Positions 56,696 to 64,000 of a DNA stretch of 64,000 bases are shown here, one piece after another (within the stretch, counting starts at the first letter, position 1; every line of letters begins with the position of its first letter). The DNA comes from Sphingosinicella sp. LHD-64 (lineage in GTDB: Bacteria; Pseudomonadota; Alphaproteobacteria; Sphingomonadales; Sphingomonadaceae): contig NZ_JAVIFV010000001.1 in assembly GCF_031157375.1 (NCBI RefSeq), forward strand, positions 992,001 through 1,056,000, given 5' to 3'. Position numbers and translations under genes: made by a program. The notes beneath the pieces are model-generated. The model was not told the origin of the DNA. It worked only from the letters and a program-made list of their open reading frames with translations, and did not search any database.

Positions 56696-58276
56696 CTAGC
56701 GGCTGGCCCGGCGACGGCCGCCGCCCAGCGCTTCGGCGTCGCGGTTGTAGACGTCCGTGCGATAGGCGATGCCGCCGTCGCCGTCCGGCGCGGCGGTAAA
56801 GTAGGTGATATAGACCGGCACCGGCGTCGGCAGATCGACATTCTGCTCGCGGCCGCCCTGCGGAACGCGGATCGGGCGGCCGAACAGCCAGCGCGCGAGC
56901 CGCGGCGCGTCCTCGACCCGGACGCAGCCGGCGCTGAACTGCCGGGCGGCCTCGCGCAGCAGATCGCGCTCCGGCGTGTCGTGGAGATAGACGCCGAGCG
57001 TGTTGGGAAACATGAACTTCATCCGCCCCATCGCATTTTCCGGCCCGGGCAGCTGGCGCACGCGCAGCTGCCGCTGGCCGGCGAGGACCGCCTGCCAGTC
57101 GACCTCCGAGGCCTCGAGCACACGGGCATTGGACGTCCAGTCCGACAGCACCTCGAAGCGGCGCTGGCGCAGGAAGCCGGGCCCGTCGCGCAGCACCCCT
57201 TCGGCGACGCGCGAGGGAACGAGATCGGGCGGGATGTTCCAGTAGGGATTGACCGCGGCGTAGCGGATCAGGCCGGCCATGACCGGCGTCGGATCGGTGA
57301 CGCGGCCGACGACGACGCGCATCGTGTCGCGCACCCGGCCGTCCTCGTAGACCCAGAGGCGCGCGGCAGCGGCATCGACCAGGATGTAGCGGTCGAGATC
57401 GACTGGCAGCAGACGGGCGCGGGCCAGGTTGAGGCCGAGCACCCGCCGCCGGTCGACGCCGCCGTTGAGCGCGGCGAGCGTGCGCGGGCCGACCCGGCCG
57501 TCGTCCGGCAGGCCGTGGGAGCGCTGAAAGGCGCGCACGGCATTGGCGACCTCGCGGTCGAAGGCGCCCTCCTCCGGCTCGATGCCGAGCCGGGCGCGCA
57601 GCATCGGCACGCGCGGATCGAGGCTGCCTTCGCGCAGCAGCGGCCCCTCGGGCAGGCGGACGCGCACGACGCGCTCCGACCCGCCGGTCGCGGCATAGGC
57701 CGCGCGCAGCTGGCCATAATAGGGATGCATCCAGCCGATCCGCTCGAGATACTGGCCGAACGACGGCGCCGCGGCGGCGCGTTCGAGCACGGCGCGAACG
57801 GTAGGCGCGCTCGGCGCCAGCTCACGGTCGACATAGAAGGTGCCGGTCTCGCGCGGCGGTCGGCGCATGTCACGGACATATTCCACGAAGCGGCGCGAGA
57901 GCAGGATCTCGGTCTCGGCAAGCTCCTCGGGATGGCCTTCGCGGGCGCGGTCGATGGCGCGGACGAGCGAGCGGGTGCGATAATCGCCCGAGTCGAGGTC
58001 GTCGAGCTCCGCCGTCTCGAGCAGGCGCAGCAGCGTGTCGGCCTCGGGCCCGATCGTGCCGCCGCGGATCCAGAGCGGCCGGAAGCGGCGCGCCTGATAG
58101 AAGGCGCGCATCTCGCGGTCCGAGATGCGGACCGAGTTGAGCTCGGCCTGGACGGGTCCGGGAACCGGCTGCGTGGCGACGGACGCCGGCGACAGCGCGA
58201 CAACCAGGACGAAGCTTGCGAAGGCAAGAATGCGCGCCGGCCGGAGGACCCGGCCGGCCGCATGTCGTGTCAGCAT
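56696..58276 (-). CDS. L,D-transpeptidase with peptidoglycan-binding domain (YcbB/LdtD-like)
   Basis: 526 residues with an N-terminal signal or anchor (LAFASFVLVVALSPASVA). A peptidoglycan-binding domain (FDREVANAVRAFQRSHGLPDDGRVGPRTLAALN, residues ~260-295) is followed by a YkuD catalytic domain with FSAGCVRVEDAPRLA holding the nucleophilic Cys. The long family crosslinks peptidoglycan through 3-3 bonds in the periplasm. The start is not strongly marked. Confidence 0.92.
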   Translation of the reverse strand: MLTRHAAGRVLRPARILAFASFVLVVALSPASVATQPVPGPVQAELNSVRISDREMRAFYQARRFRPLWIRGGTIGPEADTLLRLLETAELDDLDSGDYRTRSLVRAIDRAREGHPEELAETEILLSRRFVEYVRDMRRPPRETGTFYVDRELAPSAPTVRAVLERAAAAPSFGQYLERIGWMHPYYGQLRAAYAATGGSERVVRVRLPEGPLLREGSLDPRVPMLRARLGIEPEEGAFDREVANAVRAFQRSHGLPDDGRVGPRTLAALNGGVDRRRVLGLNLARARLLPVDLDRYILVDAAAARLWVYEDGRVRDTMRVVVGRVTDPTPVMAGLIRYAAVNPYWNIPPDLVPSRVAEGVLRDGPGFLRQRRFEVLSDWTSNARVLEASEVDWQAVLAGQRQLRVRQLPGPENAMGRMKFMFPNTLGVYLHDTPERDLLREAARQFSAGCVRVEDAPRLARWLFGRPIRVPQGGREQNVDLPTPVPVYITYFTAAPDGDGGIAYRTDVYNRDAEALGGGRRRASR

Positions 58277-58292
58277 CGGCACGCGGATGGGA

Positions 58293-58643
58293 TCAGCCGC
58301 GTTCGCCGCTCTGGACCGGCGCCTCGTAGACGGGCGGCGGGGGCGGCGGCGCCGGCGGACGGCCCTGATAATATTGGCCGTTGTGATAATAGCCGTCGGC
58401 ATAGCCGTCATTGTCGCTGTCCGCCCAAACCGCACCGGCGATGCCGCCGACCGCGGCGCCGATCAGCGCGCCCTCGATCGGGCTCAGCCCGCCGATCAGC
58501 GCACCGGCGCCCGCGCCGGCCGCGGCGCCGATCGCCGCACCGGTGCCGGCGCTGGCGAGCGTGTCGCGATCTCCTTCATAGGTGGTGCAGGCACCCAACG
58601 ATACGGCGCCGGCCATCAGCACGGCGAGCATCGGCTTCTTCAT
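58293..58643 (-). CDS. glycine-zipper lipoprotein
   Basis: 116 residues. The lipobox is SLGAC (Cys19). Residues ~32-72 contain repeated GAxxGAAAG/ALIGG glycine-zipper motifs, and the C-terminal third is Pro/Tyr rich. Such outer-membrane lipoproteins (YMGG/OmpA-linked glycine zipper) may stabilise the envelope. It lies 16 bases upstream of the L,D-transpeptidase gene on the same strand, which fits an envelope role. Confidence 0.8.
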   Translation of the reverse strand: MKKPMLAVLMAGAVSLGACTTYEGDRDTLASAGTGAAIGAAAGAGAGALIGGLSPIEGALIGAAVGGIAGAVWADSDNDGYADGYYHNGQYYQGRPPAPPPPPPVYEAPVQSGERG

Positions 58644-58912
58644 ATGAGCCTCCCTGGCAAGTCAGAACGCCGGCGGGCAGACCCTTCGCATCGGTACACG
58701 GCGGATACAGCCCGCAAGCAGCATCCCCCCAACCAGAAGCGTTAACAAAGGTTCCGGCCCTGTGACGAACCGGGTGGCTCCGCGACCGCCATGACGGGCT
58801 TGGGCGCGATGAACCGATGCTATTTCGCGACGTGTCGCGGCGATATGGCAGGAAGGATCATGGCGTTCGGCTGGCCCTTGGATCGGGCGGGGAATTGGGC
58901 TTCAAGGGCCGG

Positions 58913-60652
58913 ATGAGCCCGGCCATCCTCAGCTCCGCGATCATGGCCCTCGCTTTGATCCTGTTCATCAGCGACCGGATCCGGCCCGACGCGGTTGCGC
59001 TGATCGTGCTGCTGCTGGCCTGGGTCACCGGCCTGGTGTCGTTCGAGGAGGCGCTGGCGGGCTTCGCCGCGCCGGCGGTGATCATCGTCGCGGCGGTGCT
59101 CGTGGTCGGCCGCGCGGTCGAGCTGACTGGCGCGGCACGGGTGATGACGAGCTGGTTCGTGCCGCGCACCCGCTTCGTCTCGATCCGGATCGGCGGCGTG
59201 CTGCTGATGGGCGCCCTGCTCTCCGCCTTCATGAACAACATCGCCGCGCTCGCCATCACCATGCCGGTCGCGGTGACGGTGGCGCGCGAGCACAAGCTGC
59301 CAGACGGTGCCGTGCTGATGGCGCTCGCCTTCGCGACCATCCTCGGCGGCATCACGACCCTGGTCGGCACGCCGGCCAACCTCATCATCTCCTCGGTGCG
59401 CGAGGACCGGCTGGGCGAAGGGTTCGGCATGTTCGACATGACGCCGGCCGCCGCCGCGGTGGCGCTCGCCGGCGTGCTCTACCTCGCCATCATCGGCTGG
59501 CGGATCACCCCGCGTCGTGCCGGGGCCGGCGATGCGGCGCCGGACCAGCGATTGTTCGTGTTCGAGCTGAACCCGCCGATGGCCGCGTTCCAGGGAGCGC
59601 TGCTGCTGAGCGATGCCCGCCGGGCCTTGCGTTCCGCCGGCGCCTCGCTGCTTGCCGTCATCCGCGACGGCGTGCGGACCAGGCTGGAGACGGATGCGCG
59701 CATCCACCATGACGACCGGATCCTGGTGATGAGCCGGACGCCACCCTGGGAAGTGGCGCCGCGTGCCCGGCTGTTCTCCGACTTGGCATCGCATGATTCG
59801 CGCACCCAGCTCGCCCATGTCTCGGTGATGTTCGGATCGCCGCTGATCGGCGAGCCTTATGCGGCGGTCGAGGCGCGCTCGGGCGATGAGGTCGCGTTCG
59901 TCGCCGCCGGCCCGCGCGCGGCGCGGCTGCGTGAGGCGCTCGACACCAACCGGATCGAGTCGGGCGACCAACTTTATCTCCGCGGCAGCCCGGAAGCCCT
60001 GGCCCGGCTGGTCCGTTCCGCCCGCCTGCTCGAGATCGACCGCGAGACCGGGCCGGTCCGGCCGGGGCGGCATGCGATGCTGACCGTCGGCATCTACGCG
60101 CTCGCGGTTTTGGCCGCGACCTTGTTCGCCGTGCCGACGACCGCCGCCTTCCTGACGGCGGCGGTGGCGATCTGCCTGTTGCGGCTGATTCCGGCGGACG
60201 AAGCCTATCGGGCGATCGACCTGCCCGTCATCGTCCTCCTCGCCGCGCTGATCCCGGTCGGCCGCGAGTTCAACCAGGCCGGCGGCAGCGACGCCATCGC
60301 CCAGGCCTTCGCCGCCGCGCTGTCCGGCATGCCCCTCTCGGTAACCCTGTTCGCGCTCGGCCTCGCGACGATGATCCTGACCATCTTCCTCAACAATGTC
60401 GCGACCGCGATCGTCATGGGCCAGGTCGGCATCGCCGTCGCGACCACGCTCGGCATCCCGGTCGACGCCGCGCTGATCACCGTGCTGATCGGCTGCTCGT
60501 GCGACTTCCTGACTCCGATCGGACACCAGAACAACCTGCTCGTGATGCGGCCGGGCAATTACCGCTTCACCGATTATGCCCGCGTGGGCGCGCCGCTCTG
60601 TCTCATCGCCATCGGCGGCGCGGCGTTGATCCTCAGCCGAATCTATGGCTGA
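58913..60652 (+). CDS. SLC13/DASS-type anion permease with central TrkA-C domains
   Basis: 579 residues from ATG 58913 (AAGGG 5 bases upstream). Two membrane halves (residues ~1-195 and ~400-579) contain the paired re-entrant motifs SAFMNNIAALAITMPVA with TLVGTPANLII, and IFLNNVATAIVMGQ with DFLTPIGHQNN. Between them lie RCK/TrkA-C-like regions (~205-385). Relatives carry sulfate, phosphate or dicarboxylates with Na+; the substrate is unknown here. Confidence 0.88.
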   Translation: MSPAILSSAIMALALILFISDRIRPDAVALIVLLLAWVTGLVSFEEALAGFAAPAVIIVAAVLVVGRAVELTGAARVMTSWFVPRTRFVSIRIGGVLLMGALLSAFMNNIAALAITMPVAVTVAREHKLPDGAVLMALAFATILGGITTLVGTPANLIISSVREDRLGEGFGMFDMTPAAAAVALAGVLYLAIIGWRITPRRAGAGDAAPDQRLFVFELNPPMAAFQGALLLSDARRALRSAGASLLAVIRDGVRTRLETDARIHHDDRILVMSRTPPWEVAPRARLFSDLASHDSRTQLAHVSVMFGSPLIGEPYAAVEARSGDEVAFVAAGPRAARLREALDTNRIESGDQLYLRGSPEALARLVRSARLLEIDRETGPVRPGRHAMLTVGIYALAVLAATLFAVPTTAAFLTAAVAICLLRLIPADEAYRAIDLPVIVLLAALIPVGREFNQAGGSDAIAQAFAAALSGMPLSVTLFALGLATMILTIFLNNVATAIVMGQVGIAVATTLGIPVDAALITVLIGCSCDFLTPIGHQNNLLVMRPGNYRFTDYARVGAPLCLIAIGGAALILSRIYG

Positions 60653-60673
60653 TCCGGTTATGGGGTGCAGGCT

Positions 60674-61720
60674 CTAGGCTTCCTGCAGCTTGTGCCGCCG
60701 CATCGCGTGACGGAGCTGGTCGTAGGTAAGGCTGAGCGCCGCCGCCGCCGCCCGCTGGTTCCAGCGGCATTTCTCCAGCGCCGCAATGAGGATCGCCTTT
60801 TCATATTCGGCAATGGCGAGCCGATAGTCGGCGCAGGTGGCGGGATCCCAGCTGACGGACGCGGCCGCAGCGGCCAGGCCGCCCGCGGCGGGCGCTTCGG
60901 CCACGGGCGGAGCAGGTGCAGCGATCGCCTTGGCCGCCGCCGGCGCCCACGGGCTTTCGAACGGATCGAACTGGATGTCGCCGATCGGGCTGCTCTGGTC
61001 CTCCCAGCGATAGACCGCGCGCTCGATGACGTTCCTGAGCTCGCGGACGTTGCCGGGCCAGGCGTGCGCCAGCAGCCTGGCCATCGCCTCCTCGCTGAAG
61101 CCGGGCCAGACGTCCCATTCCAGCTCCAGTCCCATTCGCCGGCCGAAATGGTCGGCGAGGACGGGAATGTCGCTGTGGCGGTGGCGGAGTGGCGGCAGCG
61201 TCACCACCTCGAAGCTCAGGCGGTCGAGCAGGTCGGCGCGGAAACGACTCTGCTCGACCATGCGCGGCAGATGCTCGTTGGTCGCCGCGACGATCCGCAC
61301 GTCGACCTGCATCGGCTTCGACGCACCGATGCGGGTGACCTCGCCATATTCGATCGCGCGGAGCAGCCGGTCCTGCGCCGGGCTGGAGAGCGTGCCCAAC
61401 TCGTCGAGAAACAGCGTGCCGCCATTGGCCTCCTCGAACCGGCCGGGCCGCGCCTTGGTCGCGCCCGTGAACGCGCCGGCCTCATGGCCGAACAGCTCGG
61501 CCTCGATCAAAGTCTCGGGCAGCGCGGCGCAATTCATGATAATGAGGGGGCCGTCCCAGCGCGAGGAGAGGCGATGAAGCCGCTCGGCGATCAGCTCCTT
61601 GCCGGTGCCGCGCTCGCCGATCACCAGCACCGGCCGGTCGAGCGGCGCGGCGCGGCTCGCCCGCTCCACGGCGTCGAGGAAGGACGAGGATTGGCCGACC
61701 AGATGGGTATTGCGATCCAT
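60674..61720 (-). CDS. pspF: sigma-54 activator PspF
   Basis: 348 residues. AAA+ activator without an N-terminal receiver domain, as in PspF: Walker A IGERGTGKE, sigma-54 contact loop GAFTGA, Walker B GGTLFLDELG, arginine finger region, and a C-terminal Fis-type helix-turn-helix (NQRAAAAALSLTYDQLRHAMRRH). An Ala/Pro linker (~258-290) precedes the helix-turn-helix. Divergent from pspABC, whose promoter has a sigma-54 site. PspA normally holds PspF inactive. Confidence 0.95.
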   Translation of the reverse strand: MDRNTHLVGQSSSFLDAVERASRAAPLDRPVLVIGERGTGKELIAERLHRLSSRWDGPLIIMNCAALPETLIEAELFGHEAGAFTGATKARPGRFEEANGGTLFLDELGTLSSPAQDRLLRAIEYGEVTRIGASKPMQVDVRIVAATNEHLPRMVEQSRFRADLLDRLSFEVVTLPPLRHRHSDIPVLADHFGRRMGLELEWDVWPGFSEEAMARLLAHAWPGNVRELRNVIERAVYRWEDQSSPIGDIQFDPFESPWAPAAAKAIAAPAPPVAEAPAAGGLAAAAASVSWDPATCADYRLAIAEYEKAILIAALEKCRWNQRAAAAALSLTYDQLRHAMRRHKLQEA

Positions 61721-61821
61721 TCCCGCTACTTGGCGTATCTCACCAACTCTTGGCAAGAGGAGAGTGGCTCACGACACTCTTGTCCGCGGCACTTTTGGCA
61801 CTTTTCCGGAGTTTTCCTGAC

Positions 61822-61838
61822 CTGGCACGGGCTCTGCT
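61822..61838 (+). promoter_or_regulatory. sigma-54 promoter of the psp operon
   Basis: CTGGCACGGGCTCTGCT: the -24 GG and -12 GC elements have the right spacing, one mismatch to TGGCACG-N4-TTGCA. It lies 70 bases upstream of the first small gene; the bases between pspF and this site would hold PspF-binding sequences. Confidence 0.8.
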
Positions 61839-61907
61839 TAACAGAAGCTGTCACCGCCGGATGGTCGGCGGGACGGGACCGAAGACCAAGGTTTCAGGAG
61901 ACCGGAC

Positions 61908-62069
61908 ATGTTCAATTTCGAAGGCTTCACCCGGGTCGCCACCGCCGCGGTTGGCGCGCTCGTCCTCTCGACCCTCACGATTGCCGCCGCGGTCGGCCCG
62001 GCACGGGTGGCGGAGACCGCCCAGCCGGTCTACGCTTCCGTGCACAACGGGACCGTGGCGCATGGCTGA
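61908..62069 (+). CDS. 53-residue secreted or membrane peptide, first gene of the psp operon
   Basis: From ATG 61908 with AGGAG 8 bases upstream. Residues ~9-31 are a hydrophobic segment (VATAAVGALVLSTLTIAAAVG) with an Ala-rich end that could be a signal peptide or a single membrane helix; the rest is a short polar tail. It is placed between the sigma-54 promoter and pspA, so it should be stress-induced. No known family recognised. Confidence 0.65.
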   Translation: MFNFEGFTRVATAAVGALVLSTLTIAAAVGPARVAETAQPVYASVHNGTVAHG

Positions 62070-62181
62070 GCCGAAGCGGGTGGTGGTCGCGGCCGAGGAG
62101 CTTATCCGGATGAGCTCCCCGAACCGCGACGCCGGAACCCGCCCGGAACGGCCTTACGTTACAGCCAAGGAGTTCTTTCCC

Positions 62182-62880
62182 ATGGGAATCTTTTCGCGGA
62201 CGCGCGATATCATTGCCGCCAACGTCACCGATCTGCTCGACAAGGCCGAAGACCCGGCCAAGATGATCCGCATGATCATCCTCGAGATGGAGGAGACCCT
62301 GGTCGAGGTCCGCGCCTCGGCCGCCCGTACCATCGCCGACCAAAAGGAGATGCGCCGTCAGATCGACAAGCTCGGCCGGCTGCAGGACGGCTGGATCGAG
62401 AAGGCCGAGCTCGCCCTCTCCAAGGGCCGCGAGGATCTCGCCAAGGCCGCTTTGTTCGAGAAGCAGAAGGCCGCCGACATGGCCGATCAGCTCAAGGCCG
62501 AGATCGAGGTGCTCGACGACGCGCTGCGTGCCTCTGAGGCCGACATCGCCAAGCTCCAGACCAAGCTCCGGGAGGCGCGCGCCCGCCAGAACGCGATCAT
62601 GACCCGCATGGAGAGCGCCAACAACCGGGCGCGCCTGCGCGAGCTGCATTCCGGCCCGAAGGTCGACGAGGCCTTCTCGCGCTTCGACGTGCTGGAGCGC
62701 CATGCCGACCTCGCCGAGGGCCATGCCGACGCGCTGAGCCTGGGGGGGCCGCCCAAGACGCTCGACGAGGAGATCGCCGAGCTCCGCAATGCCGACAAGG
62801 TCGATGCCGAGCTGGAGGCGCTGAAGGCCAGCCTTGCCAAGCGCACCAACGGCGGCACCGCCGAGACTAAGGAAGGCTGA
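62182..62880 (+). CDS. pspA: phage shock protein A
   Basis: 232 residues from ATG 62182 (AAGGAG 9 bases upstream). An all-helical ESCRT-III-like coiled-coil protein: MGIFSRTRDIIAANVTDLLDKAEDPAKMIRMIILEMEETL, then long Lys/Glu-rich helices. It binds stressed inner membranes and restrains PspF. An in-frame ATG at 62062 would add a 40-residue extension with no family match. Confidence 0.97.
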   Translation: MGIFSRTRDIIAANVTDLLDKAEDPAKMIRMIILEMEETLVEVRASAARTIADQKEMRRQIDKLGRLQDGWIEKAELALSKGREDLAKAALFEKQKAADMADQLKAEIEVLDDALRASEADIAKLQTKLREARARQNAIMTRMESANNRARLRELHSGPKVDEAFSRFDVLERHADLAEGHADALSLGGPPKTLDEEIAELRNADKVDAELEALKASLAKRTNGGTAETKEG

Positions 62881-62884
62881 TCAG

Positions 62885-63196
62885 ATGGAAGACGTGCTCG
62901 TACCCATCCTCGTCTGCGGCATGCTCTTCGTCGGCCTGCCCTGGATCATCCTGCACTATGTCAGCAAGTGGAAGACCTCCGCGACCCTGACCACCGAAGA
63001 CGAGAACCTGCTCGACGAGCTGCACGATCTCGCCCGCCGCCTCGACGAGCGGATGATGACGATCGAGCGGATCGTCCAGGCCGACAACCCGAACTGGCGG
63101 TCGGTCGCCTACGACCCCGTCGAAGACGCGCTGGAGGACCGCTCCGAGCGGCTGCTGGGCCAGCGCACCAACCGCGCGACCTCAAGGAGGAACTGA
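62885..63196 (+). CDS. pspB: phage shock protein B
   Basis: 103 residues. One N-terminal membrane helix (VLVPILVCGMLFVGLPWIILHY) and a cytosolic part with DELHDLARRLDERMMTIERI as in PspB, which together with PspC senses membrane stress. It is longer than the enteric 74 residues because of a charged C-terminal tail. Its stop overlaps the pspC start by one base. Confidence 0.9.
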   Translation: MEDVLVPILVCGMLFVGLPWIILHYVSKWKTSATLTTEDENLLDELHDLARRLDERMMTIERIVQADNPNWRSVAYDPVEDALEDRSERLLGQRTNRATSRRN

Positions 63197-63576
63197 TGGC
63201 TTCGCCCCGCACCCGCTTCTACCTCGACAAGATGAACGCCAAATGGTCGGGGGTCTGTGCTGGCATTGCGGACTATACCGGGATGGACGTGACCCTGGTG
63301 CGCGTCGCCGTCATCGGCCTCACCTTCCTGACCGGGCCCTGGACCATTCCCGCCTATTTCCTCACCGCCTGGATGGCGCCGAGGAAGCCGACGGAGCTCT
63401 ACGAGAGCAGCCGCGAGGAGCAGAAGTTCTGGCAGGGCGTGCGCGCCAATCCGCGCCGCACCGCCCGCGACGTCCGCTCGCGCTTCCGGGACATCGACCG
63501 CCGCCTCGCCGACATGGAGACCTACGTCACCAGCTCGAACAGCCGCCTCGCCCGCGAGATCGAAGAGCTGCGCTGA
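63196..63576 (+). CDS. pspC: phage shock protein C
   Basis: 126 residues. PspC domain at the N-terminus (FYLDKMNAKWSGVCAGIADYTGMDVTLVRVAVIGLTFLTGPWTIPAYFLTAWMAP) with one or two membrane helices, followed by a helical C-terminal part (residues ~75-126). Works with PspB to release PspF from PspA. Confidence 0.93.
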   Translation: MASPRTRFYLDKMNAKWSGVCAGIADYTGMDVTLVRVAVIGLTFLTGPWTIPAYFLTAWMAPRKPTELYESSREEQKFWQGVRANPRRTARDVRSRFRDIDRRLADMETYVTSSNSRLAREIEELR

Positions 63577-63599
63577 GCTGACCAGCAGGGGATTTTGAG

Positions 63600-63893
63600 A
63601 TGGATTTCGCAGGACCTTCCTTCGTCATTGCGATCATCGCGATCTGCACGGCCGGATGGGTGATCAACAACTGGATCCGCGCGCGCCACGGCTATCCGCT
63701 CGAGAACGAATGGTCGGGCATGACCTATCGCGACGGCGAGCCGGCGAAGAACCGCCAGATCGAGTTGCTCTCCGACGAGAACGCCCAGCTCAAGGGCCAG
63801 ATCGGCCGGCTCGAGGAGCGGCTCGCGGTACTCGAACGGATCGCCACCGACCCTGCCGAGCGCACCGCCCGCGAGATCGACAGCCTGCGCTGA
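63600..63893 (+). CDS. small membrane protein with coiled coil, psp-operon member
   Basis: 97 residues. N-terminal membrane helix (FVIAIIAICTAGWVINNWI), then a ~45-residue coiled coil (RQIELLSDENAQLKGQIGRLEERLAVLERIA). Layout is like a PspB/PspD-type accessory protein but I do not see identity with enteric PspD. It follows pspC by 23 bases; probably part of the same operon. Confidence 0.75.
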   Translation: MDFAGPSFVIAIIAICTAGWVINNWIRARHGYPLENEWSGMTYRDGEPAKNRQIELLSDENAQLKGQIGRLEERLAVLERIATDPAERTAREIDSLR

Positions 63894-63914
63894 CTTCAAT
63901 CAGGGAATACCAGC

Positions 63915-64000
63915 ATGACCGCCAATACGCCCGAGAAACTGCAGTTCGTTTCCCAGCTTTTCCCGTTCATCGCGATCATCGTCAGCGTGTCGATCGCCGG
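63915..64000 (+). CDS. start of a membrane protein gene, cut by the window end
   Basis: 28 codons from ATG 63915. After a polar start (TANTPEKLQFVSQ) a hydrophobic helix begins (LFPFIAIIVSVSIAG). It follows the psp genes on the same strand after 21 bases. No more can be said. Confidence 0.55.
   Translation, partial: MTANTPEKLQFVSQLFPFIAIIVSVSIA

Noticed and set aside
62062-62181. Extended start of pspA at 62062
   Set aside because: The extra 40 residues have no family match and the ATG at 62182 has an AAGGAG site and the canonical MGIFSR start.

Overview
The window looks like a GC-rich alphaproteobacterial chromosome, most probably Sphingomonadales. I judge this from gene content (mltG-fabF-acpP-fabG-fabD, rpsF-rpsR-rplI, DUF1178, DUF3617 lipoproteins, a pspF/pspABC locus) and from strong G/C third-position use; no search was run. 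I saw no transposase, integrase, phage gene or CRISPR array.

Layout. 1-21 kb is mostly housekeeping: a MarR regulator, an NlpC/P60-like protein without its catalytic Cys, murein transglycosylase and type II fatty-acid genes, an aldo-keto reductase/alcohol dehydrogenase pair divergent from a LysR regulator, the S6-S18-L9 operon with a probable S6:S18 leader, a MocR/YczE-type divergent pair, a transporter, folE, two tRNA genes (Arg-CCT, Cys-GCA), glutaredoxin, comF and an exported amidohydrolase.

21.1-54.7 kb is an almost uninterrupted amino-acid biosynthesis supercluster. On the minus strand: leaderThr-thrA-thrB-thrC-ilvD, then leaderIlv-ilvC-ilvG-ilvM-leuA-leuB-leuC-leuD, and proB-proA. On the plus strand: leaderPhe/Tyr-chorismate mutase-aroA-pheA-aroC-aroB-aroE, then leaderTrp-DAHP synthase-trpE-trpG, then a hisN-like phosphatase. 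On the minus strand again: a TrpR-family regulator followed by hisG-hisD-hisCB(fused)-hisH-hisA-hisF-hisIE. The histidine pathway is complete from PRPP if the phosphatase is HisN. The other pathways are partial: asd, ilvA, ilvE, proC, aroD, aroK, tyrA and trpDCFBA are not here.

Regulation is the striking part. Four short leader peptides (Thr/Ile, Leu/Ile/Val, Phe/Tyr and Trp codons) each sit just before the operon that makes those amino acids. Three are followed by a strong intrinsic terminator hairpin; the fourth has a hairpin without a U-run. The his operon instead begins with a TrpR-superfamily gene whose promoter contains a 16-bp palindrome. Several enzymes are trimmed of allosteric ACT domains (the aspartokinase-homoserine dehydrogenase fusion, prephenate dehydratase). 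HisC and the HisB dehydratase are fused in one 552-residue protein. Seventeen gene junctions are ATGA/GTGA four-base overlaps.

54.8-64 kb returns to other functions: homogentisate dioxygenase, an L,D-transpeptidase, a glycine-zipper lipoprotein, an SLC13-type transporter, and a phage-shock locus (pspF divergent from a small peptide gene, pspA, pspB, pspC and a PspD-like gene) behind a sigma-54 promoter. The last gene runs off the window.
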